A stretch of 27,764 nucleotides of DNA from Pseudomonadota bacterium. Its GTDB lineage: Bacteria > Pseudomonadota > Gammaproteobacteria > Burkholderiales > Burkholderiaceae_C. This document shows positions 10,522-18,541 of the stretch, one piece after another (within the stretch, counting starts at the first letter, position 1; every line of letters starts with the position of its first letter). The stretch lies in contig JAEWBU010000081.1 of the NCBI GenBank assembly GCA_023390985.1, positions 1 to 27,764 of the forward strand, in the 5' to 3' direction. The notes beneath the pieces were generated by a model. The model did no database searches, was not told where the DNA came from, and saw only the letters and a program-made list of their open reading frames with translations. Both the position numbers and the translations under genes were made by a program.

Positions 10522-10941
10522 TCAAGTGCTCATGGCTCGGTCCACCTTCATCCGGAAGTAGCCGGCGGTCCTGGGTGTTTCGGCATCTTCAACCGACTGC
10601 TGGCAGTACACGAGCCGGCAGCCGTCGTCCCCATACCTCTTGGCGAGCCGAGATTTAATGTGGGGCTCGGACATGCCGCATTGTTCGAACCCGGCGATTT
10701 CGAGCGCAACTTGGCGCCGCAGCTGCGCAAACATGGCTTTCTGCGCCCATTTCACCGCAGCTTCTGTGGACTGAAAGCCCGCCCAGCTCTGCTCGGTAAA
10801 TCCGTCGACCCACATAGTGGCTCGGTAGCCGGAGGTGCGCCGCCCCATGTCCGTTTCGAAGGCGACGCTGATTGCGACCCGGGTCACCTCCCTTGGCGCT
10901 TTCGGATTGCCACCGCTGATGCGCTTCACTTCCTTTTTCAC
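10522..10941 (-). CDS. Uncharacterised protein (139 aa)
   Basis: The product is a basic, soluble protein of unknown function. Its first half predicts beta strands (EVTRVAISVAFETD, GYRATMWVDGFTEQSW), the second a long helix (STEAAVKWAQKAMFAQLRRQ) followed by HIKSRLAKRYGDDGCRLVY. Coding status is supported by a strong AGGAGG seven bases before GTG 10941 and by consistent high-GC codon use. It is transcribed alone, as far as can be seen. No known family motif is recognised. Confidence 0.65.
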   Translation of the reverse strand: MKKEVKRISGGNPKAPREVTRVAISVAFETDMGRRTSGYRATMWVDGFTEQSWAGFQSTEAAVKWAQKAMFAQLRRQVALEIAGFEQCGMSEPHIKSRLAKRYGDDGCRLVYCQQSVEDAETPRTAGYFRMKVDRAMST

Positions 10942-11507
10942 TACAGCTCCTCCTTTGTTTCAGGTGAGCTGGATAGCCACGGCTAGAGATCTCGTTGCGT
11001 GGTATACGAAATCCGAACGGCTGACGCGACTCCAGCCGAGACGAGGAGACGGCCTCCGGTGGAGTGAGCGCACGCCATCTTGATGGCGATGCAAGCGACC
11101 GCGAGTCTTGGTCGTCGCAGCGAAGCAGGCCCTGAATCGCAACCCGCGGATCGCGACTTGCCGCTTCAGATCGGCTGCCCGATCAGGCCCTCTCGTACCG
11201 AGTCTCCTCCTCCATGCCGGCAGGGCCAGTTAAATTTCGAACGCAGAGCCGTCCTGTTTGAAGAGGCTCCTCAGCTTCCGTAGGGCGTCGTAGCCAAGCC
11301 GCGGGCCAGCACGTATCAGCCGGGGGTCAGGTCGGCGGACCGGGTAAAGACTAAACGTCTGGGCTGGCAAGAAAGGGCGCGAGTGGACAAGCCGAGCGCA
11401 GAGAGCGGAGTCATCGTGAACGCTCCGAGGATGTGACCTTCGTCCTCGGCGTGCCGCAGATGGGGGGCTAGATTGCGACCTCCACGCGTTTGCCAAAGGA
11501 GGCCACC
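10942..11507. other. Intergenic stretch between divergent genes
   Basis: 566 bases between divergently transcribed genes, so both promoters should lie here. The only sizeable frame is a minus-strand ORF (11230-11496) rich in Arg/Pro/Ser with no ribosome site. No repeat, tRNA or terminator was recognised. Confidence 0.4.
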
Positions 11508-11927
11508 ATGCAAACCGTTCACGAAAAGACGCTTCTCTTCGCCGAGTTCATTGCATCAGACACCAGGCACTGGATCCGCTTCGTGCCCGCGTTGCCAGCA
11601 CAGGCAGCCTACTACTACGACGCTCACCTCGGCGGGGGCATCCTGCATCGGTTCTTGTTGCACCTGACGAAACAAGGAAGCCCCCATCAGCCTTCCTGCC
11701 GTGTTGTGCTCGAGGTGGGCAGTCACGCCTCAAGTGAACGCGGCTTGATGTTCGATGTGGCGTCCACCGCGCGTGAGATTCCGATTGAGCTGTCCGGCTT
11801 GAGCTTCGCTGCGGCAAAGTGGCCCGCGAGAATGGACCTGCTGGTGCGGAAAGCTCAAAGAATTGCGGTGACCTGCGCGGATAAGTACGGCCCCCCGCCA
11901 CCGACGATGCCGGTCTACGTTCACTAG
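11508..11927 (+). CDS. Uncharacterised protein (139 aa)
   Basis: A soluble 139-residue protein without recognised domains. ATG 11508 is preferred over 11490 because AAAGGAGG ends six bases before it. The sequence has an N-terminal helix (HEKTLLFAEFIASDT), an aromatic/hydrophobic core (WIRFVPALPAQAAYYYDAHL), a region of alternating residues likely to be strands (CRVVLEVGSHASSERGLMF) and a Pro-rich C-terminus (GPPPPTMPVYVH). The gene stands alone between a divergent neighbour and the HTH pair. Function unknown. Confidence 0.6.
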   Translation: MQTVHEKTLLFAEFIASDTRHWIRFVPALPAQAAYYYDAHLGGGILHRFLLHLTKQGSPHQPSCRVVLEVGSHASSERGLMFDVASTAREIPIELSGLSFAAAKWPARMDLLVRKAQRIAVTCADKYGPPPPTMPVYVH

Positions 11928-12201
11928 CAACCTATGGATGAAGTCGAGGGGGCACGCCCGGATTCAAGACCCTAACCCCGCGCGTGAAGCGCTCTCGACT
12001 TGACTAGAGGAGGGCCCCCCTGAAGTCGCACTTTCTATCGCGACACTTCCCACTTCACGGGATCAGGCTTTAGCCTAGTTACATCCAGGCCGTTGGCGGC
12101 CGCCAGCTGCACGTTTGCGGGCGTCCCGAGCGCAACCGGCATGAATCTGCTGCGTGTCTAGGCTTTGCGTCGCAGACTGGGCAGCACGACAGGAGAAGCG
12201 C

Positions 12202-12639
12202 ATGCCCGAGAGCACAGACGATGACGATCTAAGCCGTCAAGCGAAGCGGTTGAAGGCCAGATTCTTCGAGGCAATCTGGAGCGGGACCGAGTGGCTGTCT
12301 GCCGACCAAATAGTGCAGCGTGCTGCTGGCACAGGATCGGCAGTGTCCGCCGTCCTGCTCTCCAAGTGGGAGCAAGAGCGTCGCCTGTTTGGCCTCGAGA
12401 AGGCCGGAGTGAAGGTCTATCCGGCCTACGCGTTCGACAGCCATTTCACCCCGCTTCCGGCGCTGGCGGCAGTCTTAGGCATCCTCGGCGAGGGTTCCCC
12501 GCTTGGGCCGGCAGCATTCTTCGAAAGCACCTCTGGGTTTCTGGAGGGCAGGAGACCTCGTGAAGTGCTGGCCCAAGAACCGCAAAGAGTCATCGCGAAG
12601 GCGCGCGATGAGCGCGACTCGCAGGATTACTGCGGGTGA
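12202..12639 (+). CDS. HTH plus ParS/MbcA-like protein, first of a tandem pair
   Basis: The product is 145 residues. Residues ~30-60 resemble a DNA-binding HTH (WLSADQIVQRAAGTGSAVSA then LSKWEQERRLFGLE). Then comes a short strand pair ending KVYPAYAFD (71-79), and a helical C-terminal half (PALAAVLGILGEGSPLGPAA, FFESTSGFLEGRRPREVLAQ, EPQRVIAKARDE). The end matches the pattern of Xre/MbcA/ParS antitoxin toxin-binding domains: a short-helix surface, then RxPxxVLxxxPxxVxxxA. ATG 12202 has AGGAG seven bases upstream; an ATG at 12154 lacks one. The neighbour 15 bases downstream has the same architecture. A DNA-binding, possibly antitoxin-like role is inferred. No RES- or HipA-type toxin is adjacent, so a complete toxin-antitoxin pair is not shown. 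Confidence 0.7.
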   Translation: MPESTDDDDLSRQAKRLKARFFEAIWSGTEWLSADQIVQRAAGTGSAVSAVLLSKWEQERRLFGLEKAGVKVYPAYAFDSHFTPLPALAAVLGILGEGSPLGPAAFFESTSGFLEGRRPREVLAQEPQRVIAKARDERDSQDYCG

Positions 12640-12654
12640 TGGCCATTTCAAAGC

Positions 12655-13046
12655 ATGCGCGAGCGCCTTGAAAACAGCATCAGCCGCGAGGCTGACTGGG
12701 GGACCGACGAGATGATCCGCAAGCGCGAGCTGCTGGAGTCAGCCGCTTTTGCCACTCGCCTGGGATGTACCCGGCAGGCGCTAGGCAAGGCCTTGGCTGC
12801 GCGGCGTGTGTTTTTCGTCGAGCACCAGGGGACGAGGTACTTCCCCGCCTTCTACGCGGACAAGCGCTACGACCGGCGACATCTCGGAGCGATCACGAAG
12901 CTGCTGGTGACCTGCCTGGCGGCGCGAAGCTGCAGTTCTTCCTGAACCCCAAGGGATCGCTCAGCAAGCGAACACCCCTTCAAGCGCTCGAGCGCGGCCA
13001 ACTGGCGGATGTGAAAGCGGCCGCCGAAGGCTTTGTGCAGGGATAA
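12655..13046 (+). pseudogene. Second HTH/ParS-MbcA-like paralog, frameshifted
   Basis: The first frame (12655 to ~12907) reads LLESAAFATRLGCTRQALGK then ALAARRVFFVEHQGTRYFPAFYAD and ITKLL, matching the preceding gene's HTH and R(V/L)F..E..G...(F/Y)PA(F/Y) core. The homology then jumps one frame: G-DLPGGAKLQFFLNPKGSL, then TPLQALERGQLADVKAAAEG, to TAA 13046, matching the neighbour's ParS-like half. One missing G in CTGCTGG-TGACC near 12907 restores a single ~130-residue protein. It could be a true inactivating deletion or a sequence error. If the frameshift is real, the product ends at 12945 with a short foreign tail. There is no clear ribosome site at ATG 12655, so translation may depend on the gene 15 bases upstream. 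Confidence 0.7.
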
Positions 13047-13060
13047 CGCTCTGCCGAATA

Positions 13061-13089
13061 CCCGCCTAGACCTCGGGGGGGCGGTTTTT
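13061..13089 (+). terminator. Probable terminator after the HTH pair
   Basis: CCGCC (13062-13066) can pair with GGCGG (13080-13084), followed directly by five T residues; it lies 15 bases after TAA 13046. The stem is short, so the call is moderate. Confidence 0.45.
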
Positions 13090-13169
13090 GGCCGAAAGCA
13101 GACATATCTGAAGCGCCCGCTCACGGCGACCGCCGGAGCCACGTGCCGTGATATGCGGCGCGCGGCCTC

Positions 13170-13799
13170 CTACTGAGTTTCTGGCGGCAAAGGATCCAAC
13201 AGGTCCTTCCGTCTGTAGTGAACGAGCCCGAGAGCAGTCTTCTGGGCTTCAAATAGCCTGACGTCGCCTTTCTCCATCGACAGCACGCGCGACGTTTCAG
13301 CGCACCTCCGGAAATACTCCGACTCCCGCGCCCCTTCGGCGTTGAGAAGCGCCTCCGAAGCGCGAATGGTCGTCGACGTTTTGGGCCACACCCTTATGTT
13401 CCCGCCTCTCTTGTACATCGAGCCGTGCTTCGTCAACGCGACGCATTCGTAGCAGTAGCGGGTCTTCTTGTCGGGCAGCACGTCGATAACAAGAACGGAG
13501 TCGAATGCCTTTCCTCCTTGTCGCTCGATCTCGATGCAATCGCCGGGCTTGAACGGCGCGTGGAACATCGCATCTTGCCGCTGCACTTCCTCGAGACAAG
13601 CTTCCAGCAGTCTTACTATGCTCTGAGCGTGATCGACCGCGCGATGTCGGACCTGCACCTCGAGCGGGCAATCACGGCGGCCCTGCGTCGCTTCGAAGAA
13701 CTCGTCGTACTTGCGTCGCAGTTCCGTCCGCGCCCGTCGGTGGTAGGTCTTCAGGCGCGCTAGCTGCTCGCCATGCGTTAGGGGGTTTCGGGGGTACAT
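13170..13799 (-). CDS. Uncharacterised protein with helical N-half and beta C-domain (209 aa)
   Basis: A 209-residue soluble protein. Residues ~8-80 are charged and helical, possibly coiled coil (EQLARLKTYHRRARTELRRK, DHAQSIVRLLEACLEEVQRQ). Residues ~88-150 look like a small beta barrel (FKPGDCIEIERQGGKAFDSV, then LVIDVLPDKKTRYCYECVAL, then KRGGNIRVWPKTSTTI). The end is again helical and basic. It is convergent with the HTH pair; ATG 13799 has only a GGGG run as ribosome site. No family is recognised and no function is proposed. Confidence 0.65.
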   Translation of the reverse strand: MYPRNPLTHGEQLARLKTYHRRARTELRRKYDEFFEATQGRRDCPLEVQVRHRAVDHAQSIVRLLEACLEEVQRQDAMFHAPFKPGDCIEIERQGGKAFDSVLVIDVLPDKKTRYCYECVALTKHGSMYKRGGNIRVWPKTSTTIRASEALLNAEGARESEYFRRCAETSRVLSMEKGDVRLFEAQKTALGLVHYRRKDLLDPLPPETQ

Positions 13800-13867
13800 G
13801 CCCCACAGTGCCGCCTTCCCGATGCACCCGTCAAGCTCGATTCAGCGGACCGATAGCCCGGCGGGAA

Positions 13868-13895
13868 AGGTCTGCTTCCGACCCAAAGCAGACCT
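13868..13895. repeat. Perfect 10-bp hairpin between accessory genes and catabolic cluster
   Basis: AGGTCTGCTT and AAGCAGACCT are exact reverse complements separated by CCGACCCA, with GGG/CCC able to extend the stem past a two-base bulge. No T-tract follows on either strand. It sits between the end of the SDR gene at 13972 and the start of the gene at 13799. Confidence 0.6.
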
Positions 13896-13971
13896 CCCGG
13901 CCTACGAGTAGGCGCCTAGAGGGGGCATGGGCGGCGGAACCGTCAGGGGAGCTTGTGACCGCCCGGCCGTC

Positions 13972-14703
13972 TCAATAGGTTGCTCGGCCACCTGAGAGAT
14001 CAAATACCGCACCGGTGCTGAAGGTGCAGGACCCGGAACACAACCACGACACCAGTTCCGCAACCTCGGAGCTTTCGCCCAGCCGACCCATCGGGCTCTT
14101 GCCGACCATGGTTGCGACGTGTGCCGGGCTCATCTGGTCGAGCAGCGCCGTCCGCACCGCCGCCGGCGCGATCGCATTCACCAGAACACCGGTCTGCGCA
14201 AGCTCCTTGCCGATCGACTTGGTGAGCGCGATCACTCCGGCCTTGGCGGCGCTGTAGGCGGAGAAATTGGCCGTGCCTTCCTTGCCCGCGAGCGACGCGA
14301 TGTTGACGATGCGGCCGCGCCCGGCAGCGCGCATGGCCGGGATGACGGCGCGGCAGACCTCGTAGAGGCCCACCAGGTTCACGTCGACGATGTGCTTCCA
14401 CTCGGCTGGCGCGTACTCGTCCAGCGGCAGCGTGCGGCCGGAAAACCCGGCATTGTTGATGACGAAGTCCAGCTTGCCGTGCCGGGCTAGCAGGCGCGCC
14501 AGTGCGCGGTCGACGGTGCCGCCATCGGTGACGTCCACCACGTCGTACCCGAAGCGCGGGTCCTCGCCCTGGACGCGGTCCCACACCACTACCGTGGCGC
14601 CGCTCTGCGAGAGATGGTCCGCGATCGCCGAACCGATGCCGCCTACGCCGCCCGTGACGAGTGCGACGCAGCCCTGGTAATTGAAGGAAGCCTTGGAGTA
14701 CAT
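13972..14703 (-). CDS. SDR-family NAD(P)-dependent oxidoreductase, last gene of catabolic cluster
   Basis: This 243-residue classical short-chain dehydrogenase has the cofactor motif TGGVGGIG at 17-24, NNAG at 83-86, catalytic Ser137 (NIAS), Tyr150 and Lys154 (YSAAK), and the usual C-terminal MGRLGESSEVAELVSWLCS substrate-loop region. The acid after beta-2 (WDR, ~41-43) suggests NAD rather than NADP. It would oxidise or reduce an alcohol/ketone intermediate. It starts seven bases after the TRAP large-subunit stop, so it is translated from the same message. Substrate is unknown; membership in the cluster points to the compound handled by the two TfdA-like oxygenases and the cupin. Confidence 0.92.
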   Translation of the reverse strand: MYSKASFNYQGCVALVTGGVGGIGSAIADHLSQSGATVVVWDRVQGEDPRFGYDVVDVTDGGTVDRALARLLARHGKLDFVINNAGFSGRTLPLDEYAPAEWKHIVDVNLVGLYEVCRAVIPAMRAAGRGRIVNIASLAGKEGTANFSAYSAAKAGVIALTKSIGKELAQTGVLVNAIAPAAVRTALLDQMSPAHVATMVGKSPMGRLGESSEVAELVSWLCSGSCTFSTGAVFDLSGGRATY

Positions 14704-14710
14704 GCAAGTG

Positions 14711-16030
14711 TCAGCCGAAGACGAAGTTCGGCAGCCAGGTGATGATGACGGGAAGCGCGGCGCAGATGACGAGGCCCAGGGCCTGCAGCGCGATGAAGGG
14801 CGGCGTGGAGGCGTAGATCTCGCGCATCGTCACGTCGGGCGGTACCACGCTCTTCAGGTAGAAGAGGTTGTAGCCGAACGGCGGTGTCAAGTACGACATC
14901 TCCAGGTTGATGATCAGCAACGCGCCGTAGTACAGCGGGCTGTAGCCAAGCTGGGTGATGATGGGCACGAAGATCGGGGTGGTCAGGAAGATGATGCCGA
15001 CCGGGTCCATCACGGTGCCGAGCAGGAAGATGATGACCATCATGATCGACAGCACCGCCACGGGCGGAATGTCCATGTCGACCAGCAGGCTCTGCACCAG
15101 CTTGTCGCCGCCGATGCCGGCGTAGACCGAAACGAACATCAGCGAGCTGAGCGCGATCCACAGGATCATGGTCGTCGCCTTCAGCGTCTCGTTGCTGGCC
15201 GACTTGATCATCCCGGCGTTCAGGTTGCCCCGTGACCAGGCCAGCACCATGCTGCCCAGGGCGCCCACGGCGGCCGCTTCGGTAGGGCCGGCGATCCCGA
15301 GGAACATCACGCCCAGCACCGCCATCACTAGCAGGATCGCGGGTGCGACGCCCACGATGCTGGACACCTTCTCGCGCCAGCCGATCGCCGCGCGTTCCTC
15401 CGCCGACAGCGCCGGACCGGCGTCCTTGTCGAACCAGCAGCGCACCAGCACGTAGACGATGAACAGCAGCGCCAGCAGCAGGCCGGGCATCACCCCGGCC
15501 AGGAAGATCTGGCCGATCGAGACGTTGGCCAGGCCGCTGTACACGATCCCCAGCACGCTGGGCGGGATCAGCTGGCCGAGCGCGCCGCCGGCCAGGATGA
15601 CGCCCATCGACATCTTCCGGTCGTAGCCGCGGCTCAGCATCGCGGGCAGCGCCAGCGTGCCCATCGCCATCACGCCCACGGCGCTGACGCCGCTCATGGC
15701 TGCGATGAGCGTGCAGGCGAGCACCGTGCCGACCGCCAGGCCGCCTCGCAACGGCCCGAACAGCATGTGGATCGCGCGATAGAGGCTGTCGGCGATGCCG
15801 CACTTGCTCAGGATGCTGGCCATGAACATGAAGAACGGGATCGACACCAGCGTGTTGTTGAAGATCGCGCCCTTGATGTGGCCGGACAGGAGGTGGAGCG
15901 CCATCGGACCCCACTCGATGAAGCCGACCACCACGGCCACCGTGCCGAGCGCGAACGCCAGGGGGACGCCGGCGAAGATCAGGCCGAACAGGCTGCCGAA
16001 CAGGGCCGGCGTCAGGACCATCACGCTCAT
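14711..16030 (-). CDS. dctM: TRAP transporter large permease (DctM-like)
   Basis: A 439-residue, very hydrophobic protein with about 12 membrane segments. It is the ion-driven transport channel of a TRAP (tripartite ATP-independent periplasmic) system. Family features seen are FGLIFAGVPLAFALG near the N-terminus, NNTLVSIPFFMFMASILSKC, AMSGVSAVGVMAMGTLALPA, GGALGQLIPPSVLGIVYSGL, GPTEAAAVG, and DPVGIIFLTTPIFVPI toward the C-terminus. ATG 16030 overlaps the small-subunit stop by four bases (ATGA), the usual arrangement, and is preferred over a frame extension to 16153. Imports an organic acid with Na+ or H+ together with the two upstream genes. Confidence 0.95.
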   Translation of the reverse strand: MSVMVLTPALFGSLFGLIFAGVPLAFALGTVAVVVGFIEWGPMALHLLSGHIKGAIFNNTLVSIPFFMFMASILSKCGIADSLYRAIHMLFGPLRGGLAVGTVLACTLIAAMSGVSAVGVMAMGTLALPAMLSRGYDRKMSMGVILAGGALGQLIPPSVLGIVYSGLANVSIGQIFLAGVMPGLLLALLFIVYVLVRCWFDKDAGPALSAEERAAIGWREKVSSIVGVAPAILLVMAVLGVMFLGIAGPTEAAAVGALGSMVLAWSRGNLNAGMIKSASNETLKATTMILWIALSSLMFVSVYAGIGGDKLVQSLLVDMDIPPVAVLSIMMVIIFLLGTVMDPVGIIFLTTPIFVPIITQLGYSPLYYGALLIINLEMSYLTPPFGYNLFYLKSVVPPDVTMREIYASTPPFIALQALGLVICAALPVIITWLPNFVFG

Positions 16031-16512
16031 GGCTGGACTCCGGCAGTGGGCTCGGCGGCGAACTCGCGCACGATCATGACCAGCGCCTGCAGCAGCATCA
16101 AGGCGGCGGCCAGCGGCGCGGCGCACAGCACCGGGAAGATGAAGGGAGCCCAAGCGCTTTCGGCGCGCTCCAGGTGGATGCTGGCGTCGAACGCGGTGTC
16201 GGCGCTGATGTACAGCAGCACGCCCAGGTAGAACATGACGATCACCAGCGACAGGACGTTCGCGAAGCGCCTGCCGCGGGCCTTCAGGCCGTGGAGCAGC
16301 ACATCCACACGAACATGGCCGTCGTGCAGCAGCGTATAGCCGCCCCCGAGCAGGAAGTAGAACCCGAACAGGATCTGCACCGACTCGTTCACCCAGATCG
16401 TGGGGCTGTTGAAGACATAGCGCATCACCACTTCGTACATGGTGATGAGGATGCTCACCACGATCAGCAGCGCGACCCAGCGCCCCACTGCATCGTTGAT
16501 GCGGTCGATCAT
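16027..16512 (-). CDS. dctQ: TRAP transporter small permease (DctQ-like)
   Basis: A 161-residue inner-membrane protein with the four-helix layout of DctQ: a first helix VALLIVVSILITMYEVVMRY followed by VFNSPTIWVNESVQILFGFY, the diagnostic R(Y)xF...W.(N/E)E signature; then DGHVRVDVLL, a third helix VLSLVIVMFYLGVLLYIS and a fourth near the C-terminus. It bridges receptor and large permease. ATG 16512 begins 11 bases after the receptor gene's stop, and its own stop overlaps the large-permease start. The longer frame to 16668 merely overlaps dctP and is rejected. Confidence 0.93.
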   Translation of the reverse strand: MIDRINDAVGRWVALLIVVSILITMYEVVMRYVFNSPTIWVNESVQILFGFYFLLGGGYTLLHDGHVRVDVLLHGLKARGRRFANVLSLVIVMFYLGVLLYISADTAFDASIHLERAESAWAPFIFPVLCAAPLAAALMLLQALVMIVREFAAEPTAGVQP

Positions 16513-16523
16513 GCTGTCGCCCC

Positions 16524-17555
16524 TCACTTGGCCTGGTAGCCGAGCTTCTGCAGGTGCTTCAGCTGCGACGCGAGCTTCTCGGCGTACAGCGGCGACTCCG
16601 CCGCGTACTTGTCCTTCATGACGGCCAGGCGCGCCTCTTCCATCTTCCGCATTTCGGCTTCCGGCCACTGCACCAGCTTCACGCCGGACTTGGCGAGCTT
16701 CTCCGTCAGTTCCTTTTCTTCCGCCACGGCCGAACGCTGGTACTCATCGCTCGCCTTCTTCAGCGCCGCTTCCATCTTCGGCTTCAGGTCGGCGGGCAGC
16801 TTGTTCCAGGAGGCCTGGTTGACGATCCAGTCGGAGGTGCCGCCACCCGAATACGAGGGCAGCGCCACGTACTTGGCGACCTCGTGCAGGCCCAGGCCGT
16901 AGTTCACCGGCATGGTCGTGAACTCGAGGCCGTCGATCACCCCGCGCTGCAGCGCCTGGTAGACCTCTTCGCCGGGCATGGCCACCACGGAGGCGCCGAG
17001 CCTGGTGAAGCTGTCGGCCGCCAGGCCGGCCGCGCGCAGCTTCATGCCCTTCATGTCGGCGACGCCCTTGATCTCCTTCTTGGACCAGATCTGCTCGCCC
17101 AGCAGCGCCGTCACGCCCAGGAAGTGCATGTTGTGCTTGGCGACGATCTTGCGCATCAGGTCGGCGCCGCCGCCCTCGTAGAACCAGGTCACGCCCTGCA
17201 TCGGGTGCACTTCGGCGGGCCACTCGTTCACCGCCTTGAGCGCCGGCTCCTTGCCGCTGTAGTACACGAGGTAGGTGTGGCCCATGTCCAGCGTGCCGCG
17301 GCTCACGGCCTCCGGCACCTGGCCGCTGCCCATCAGCATGCCGGCCGGGAAGGTCTTGATCTCGACGCGGCCGCCGGTCTCCTGCTTCACGTGCTTCGCG
17401 AAGTTCTCGACCAGGTTCTTGTACTCGGTGGTGCCGGCGCTCGCGACGGTCTGCAGGCGCCAGGTGATCTCGGCGGCATGCGCTGCGCAAGCCGCAGTCC
17501 AGCCGACGAGGGCCATGGACAGGGCGAGCAGGGACTTGGTCAGGGGGGTGTTCAT
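16524..17555 (-). CDS. dctP: TRAP transporter periplasmic solute receptor (DctP-like)
   Basis: A 343-residue periplasmic receptor with a Sec signal peptide (basic MNTPLTK, hydrophobic core, AHA/AE cleavage near residue 27). DctP-family signatures include KQETGGRVEIKTFPAGMLMG, the ligand-carboxylate region MKGMKLRAAGLAADSFTRLG (Arg in MKLRA), VVAMPGEEVYQALQRGVIDG and the C-terminal long helices EMRKMEEARLAVMKDKYA. TRAP receptors bind organic acids, often 2-keto, hydroxy or aromatic acids; the ligand here is not deducible. It is the first gene of the P-Q-M transporter set and lies 67 bases after the second TfdA-like gene, all in one direction. Confidence 0.94.
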   Translation of the reverse strand: MNTPLTKSLLALSMALVGWTAACAAHAAEITWRLQTVASAGTTEYKNLVENFAKHVKQETGGRVEIKTFPAGMLMGSGQVPEAVSRGTLDMGHTYLVYYSGKEPALKAVNEWPAEVHPMQGVTWFYEGGGADLMRKIVAKHNMHFLGVTALLGEQIWSKKEIKGVADMKGMKLRAAGLAADSFTRLGASVVAMPGEEVYQALQRGVIDGLEFTTMPVNYGLGLHEVAKYVALPSYSGGGTSDWIVNQASWNKLPADLKPKMEAALKKASDEYQRSAVAEEKELTEKLAKSGVKLVQWPEAEMRKMEEARLAVMKDKYAAESPLYAEKLASQLKHLQKLGYQAK

Positions 17556-17622
17556 CGGTGTGTCTCCAGGAATGGCTGGCGCTGCGCCGGCGTGCCGGCG
17601 CGCTCTCTCGAATGGATCCGGT

Positions 17623-18531
17623 TCAGGCGGCCAGGGGCGTGGCCGTTCGGGTTGCGGTCTCGACGGAGTTGCCGATGTCGGACACGGTGGCGCGCTGGAC
17701 GTCGCGTTTCCAGCGCAGGTCGTCGAACTCGGTGCCGCGGTGCATCGTGCAGCGGTTGTCCCACATCACGAGGTCGTTCTGCCGCCAGCGGTGCGTGTAC
17801 ACGAACTCGCGCCGGGTGGCGTGCGCGGTCAGCTCCTCCAGCAACTGCTTCGATTCCTCCTGCGGCAGGCCGATGATGTGGCCGGCGTGCGAAGCGAGGT
17901 ACAGGGAGCGGCGGCCGGTCTCCGGCAGCGTGCGCACCAGCACCTGCTTGACCGGCGGCAGCTCGGCGCGTTCCTCGTCGGAGAAGTCGGTGTAGCCGAT
18001 CTTGGCGCGGGATACGAAGATCGAGTGCTCGACCAGCAGGTCCTGGATGCGGCGCTGCATCGCCGCGGGCAGCGCATCCCAGGCGGCGCGCAGGTCGGCG
18101 AACTCGGTGTGGCCGCCGATCGGCGCGATGGTGCGTCCATACAGCAGCGAGGCGATGGCGGGCACGTGACGGAAGGAGCTGTCCGTGTGCCAGAGGCGGT
18201 TGCCCAGCTGGAACATGCGCTGGCGGCTCTTCTCGCCCCACGGCTGGTTGTTGTGGTCCAGGTTCGAGACATCGGCCAGGTCCTGGCGGATGCGCAGCTT
18301 GCCGGAGTCGGTCCGCCCCGCCTTGATGCTCACTTCCAGGGGGCCGAACAGCGTTGCGAAGCCTATGTGCTGCTCGTGGGTCAGCTGCTGGTCCGGAAAC
18401 ACCAGGACGGCGTACTTCCAGAAGGCTTCCTTGATCGCCTGCTGGTCCTGGACGGACAGCGGCTTCGACAGGTCGACGTCGCCGACTTCAGCGGCGAACC
18501 GCTCGTTCACGGGGTAGATCTTTATGGCCAT
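17623..18531 (-). CDS. TfdA-like Fe(II)/2-oxoglutarate-dependent dioxygenase (second copy)
   Basis: A 302-residue TauD/TfdA-family oxygenase. It should couple 2-oxoglutarate decarboxylation to hydroxylation of a substrate carbon next to oxygen or sulfur, releasing the leaving group. The iron triad is H115, D117 (WHTDSSF) and H264 (MHRG), with R280 (RDVQRATV) for 2-oxoglutarate. It follows TfdA (2,4-dichlorophenoxyacetate dioxygenase) closely by eye: LADVSNLD, GGHTEFADLRAAWDALP, SRAKIGYTDFSDEER, LPPVKQVLVRTLPETGRRSL, REFVYTHRWRQNDLVMWDNR. This makes an ether-type or aryloxyalkanoate-like substrate plausible but unproven. It starts ten bases after the Bug receptor stop within the cluster. Confidence 0.9.
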   Translation of the reverse strand: MAIKIYPVNERFAAEVGDVDLSKPLSVQDQQAIKEAFWKYAVLVFPDQQLTHEQHIGFATLFGPLEVSIKAGRTDSGKLRIRQDLADVSNLDHNNQPWGEKSRQRMFQLGNRLWHTDSSFRHVPAIASLLYGRTIAPIGGHTEFADLRAAWDALPAAMQRRIQDLLVEHSIFVSRAKIGYTDFSDEERAELPPVKQVLVRTLPETGRRSLYLASHAGHIIGLPQEESKQLLEELTAHATRREFVYTHRWRQNDLVMWDNRCTMHRGTEFDDLRWKRDVQRATVSDIGNSVETATRTATPLAA

Positions 18532-18541
18532 TGGCGTCTCC

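Noticed and set aside
10220..10561. 113-residue plus-strand ORF
   Set aside because: No ribosome site; it runs into the coding end of the opposite-strand gene at 10522 and resembles no protein I recognise.
11230..11496. 88-residue minus-strand ORF
   Set aside because: No ribosome site and low-complexity Arg/Ser/Pro content; only its last ~20 residues look protein-like, which is too little to call a gene.
11941..12001. Inverted repeat AAGTCGAG...CTCGACTT
   Set aside because: Eight-base arms 45 bases apart without T-tract or link to a gene; could be chance.
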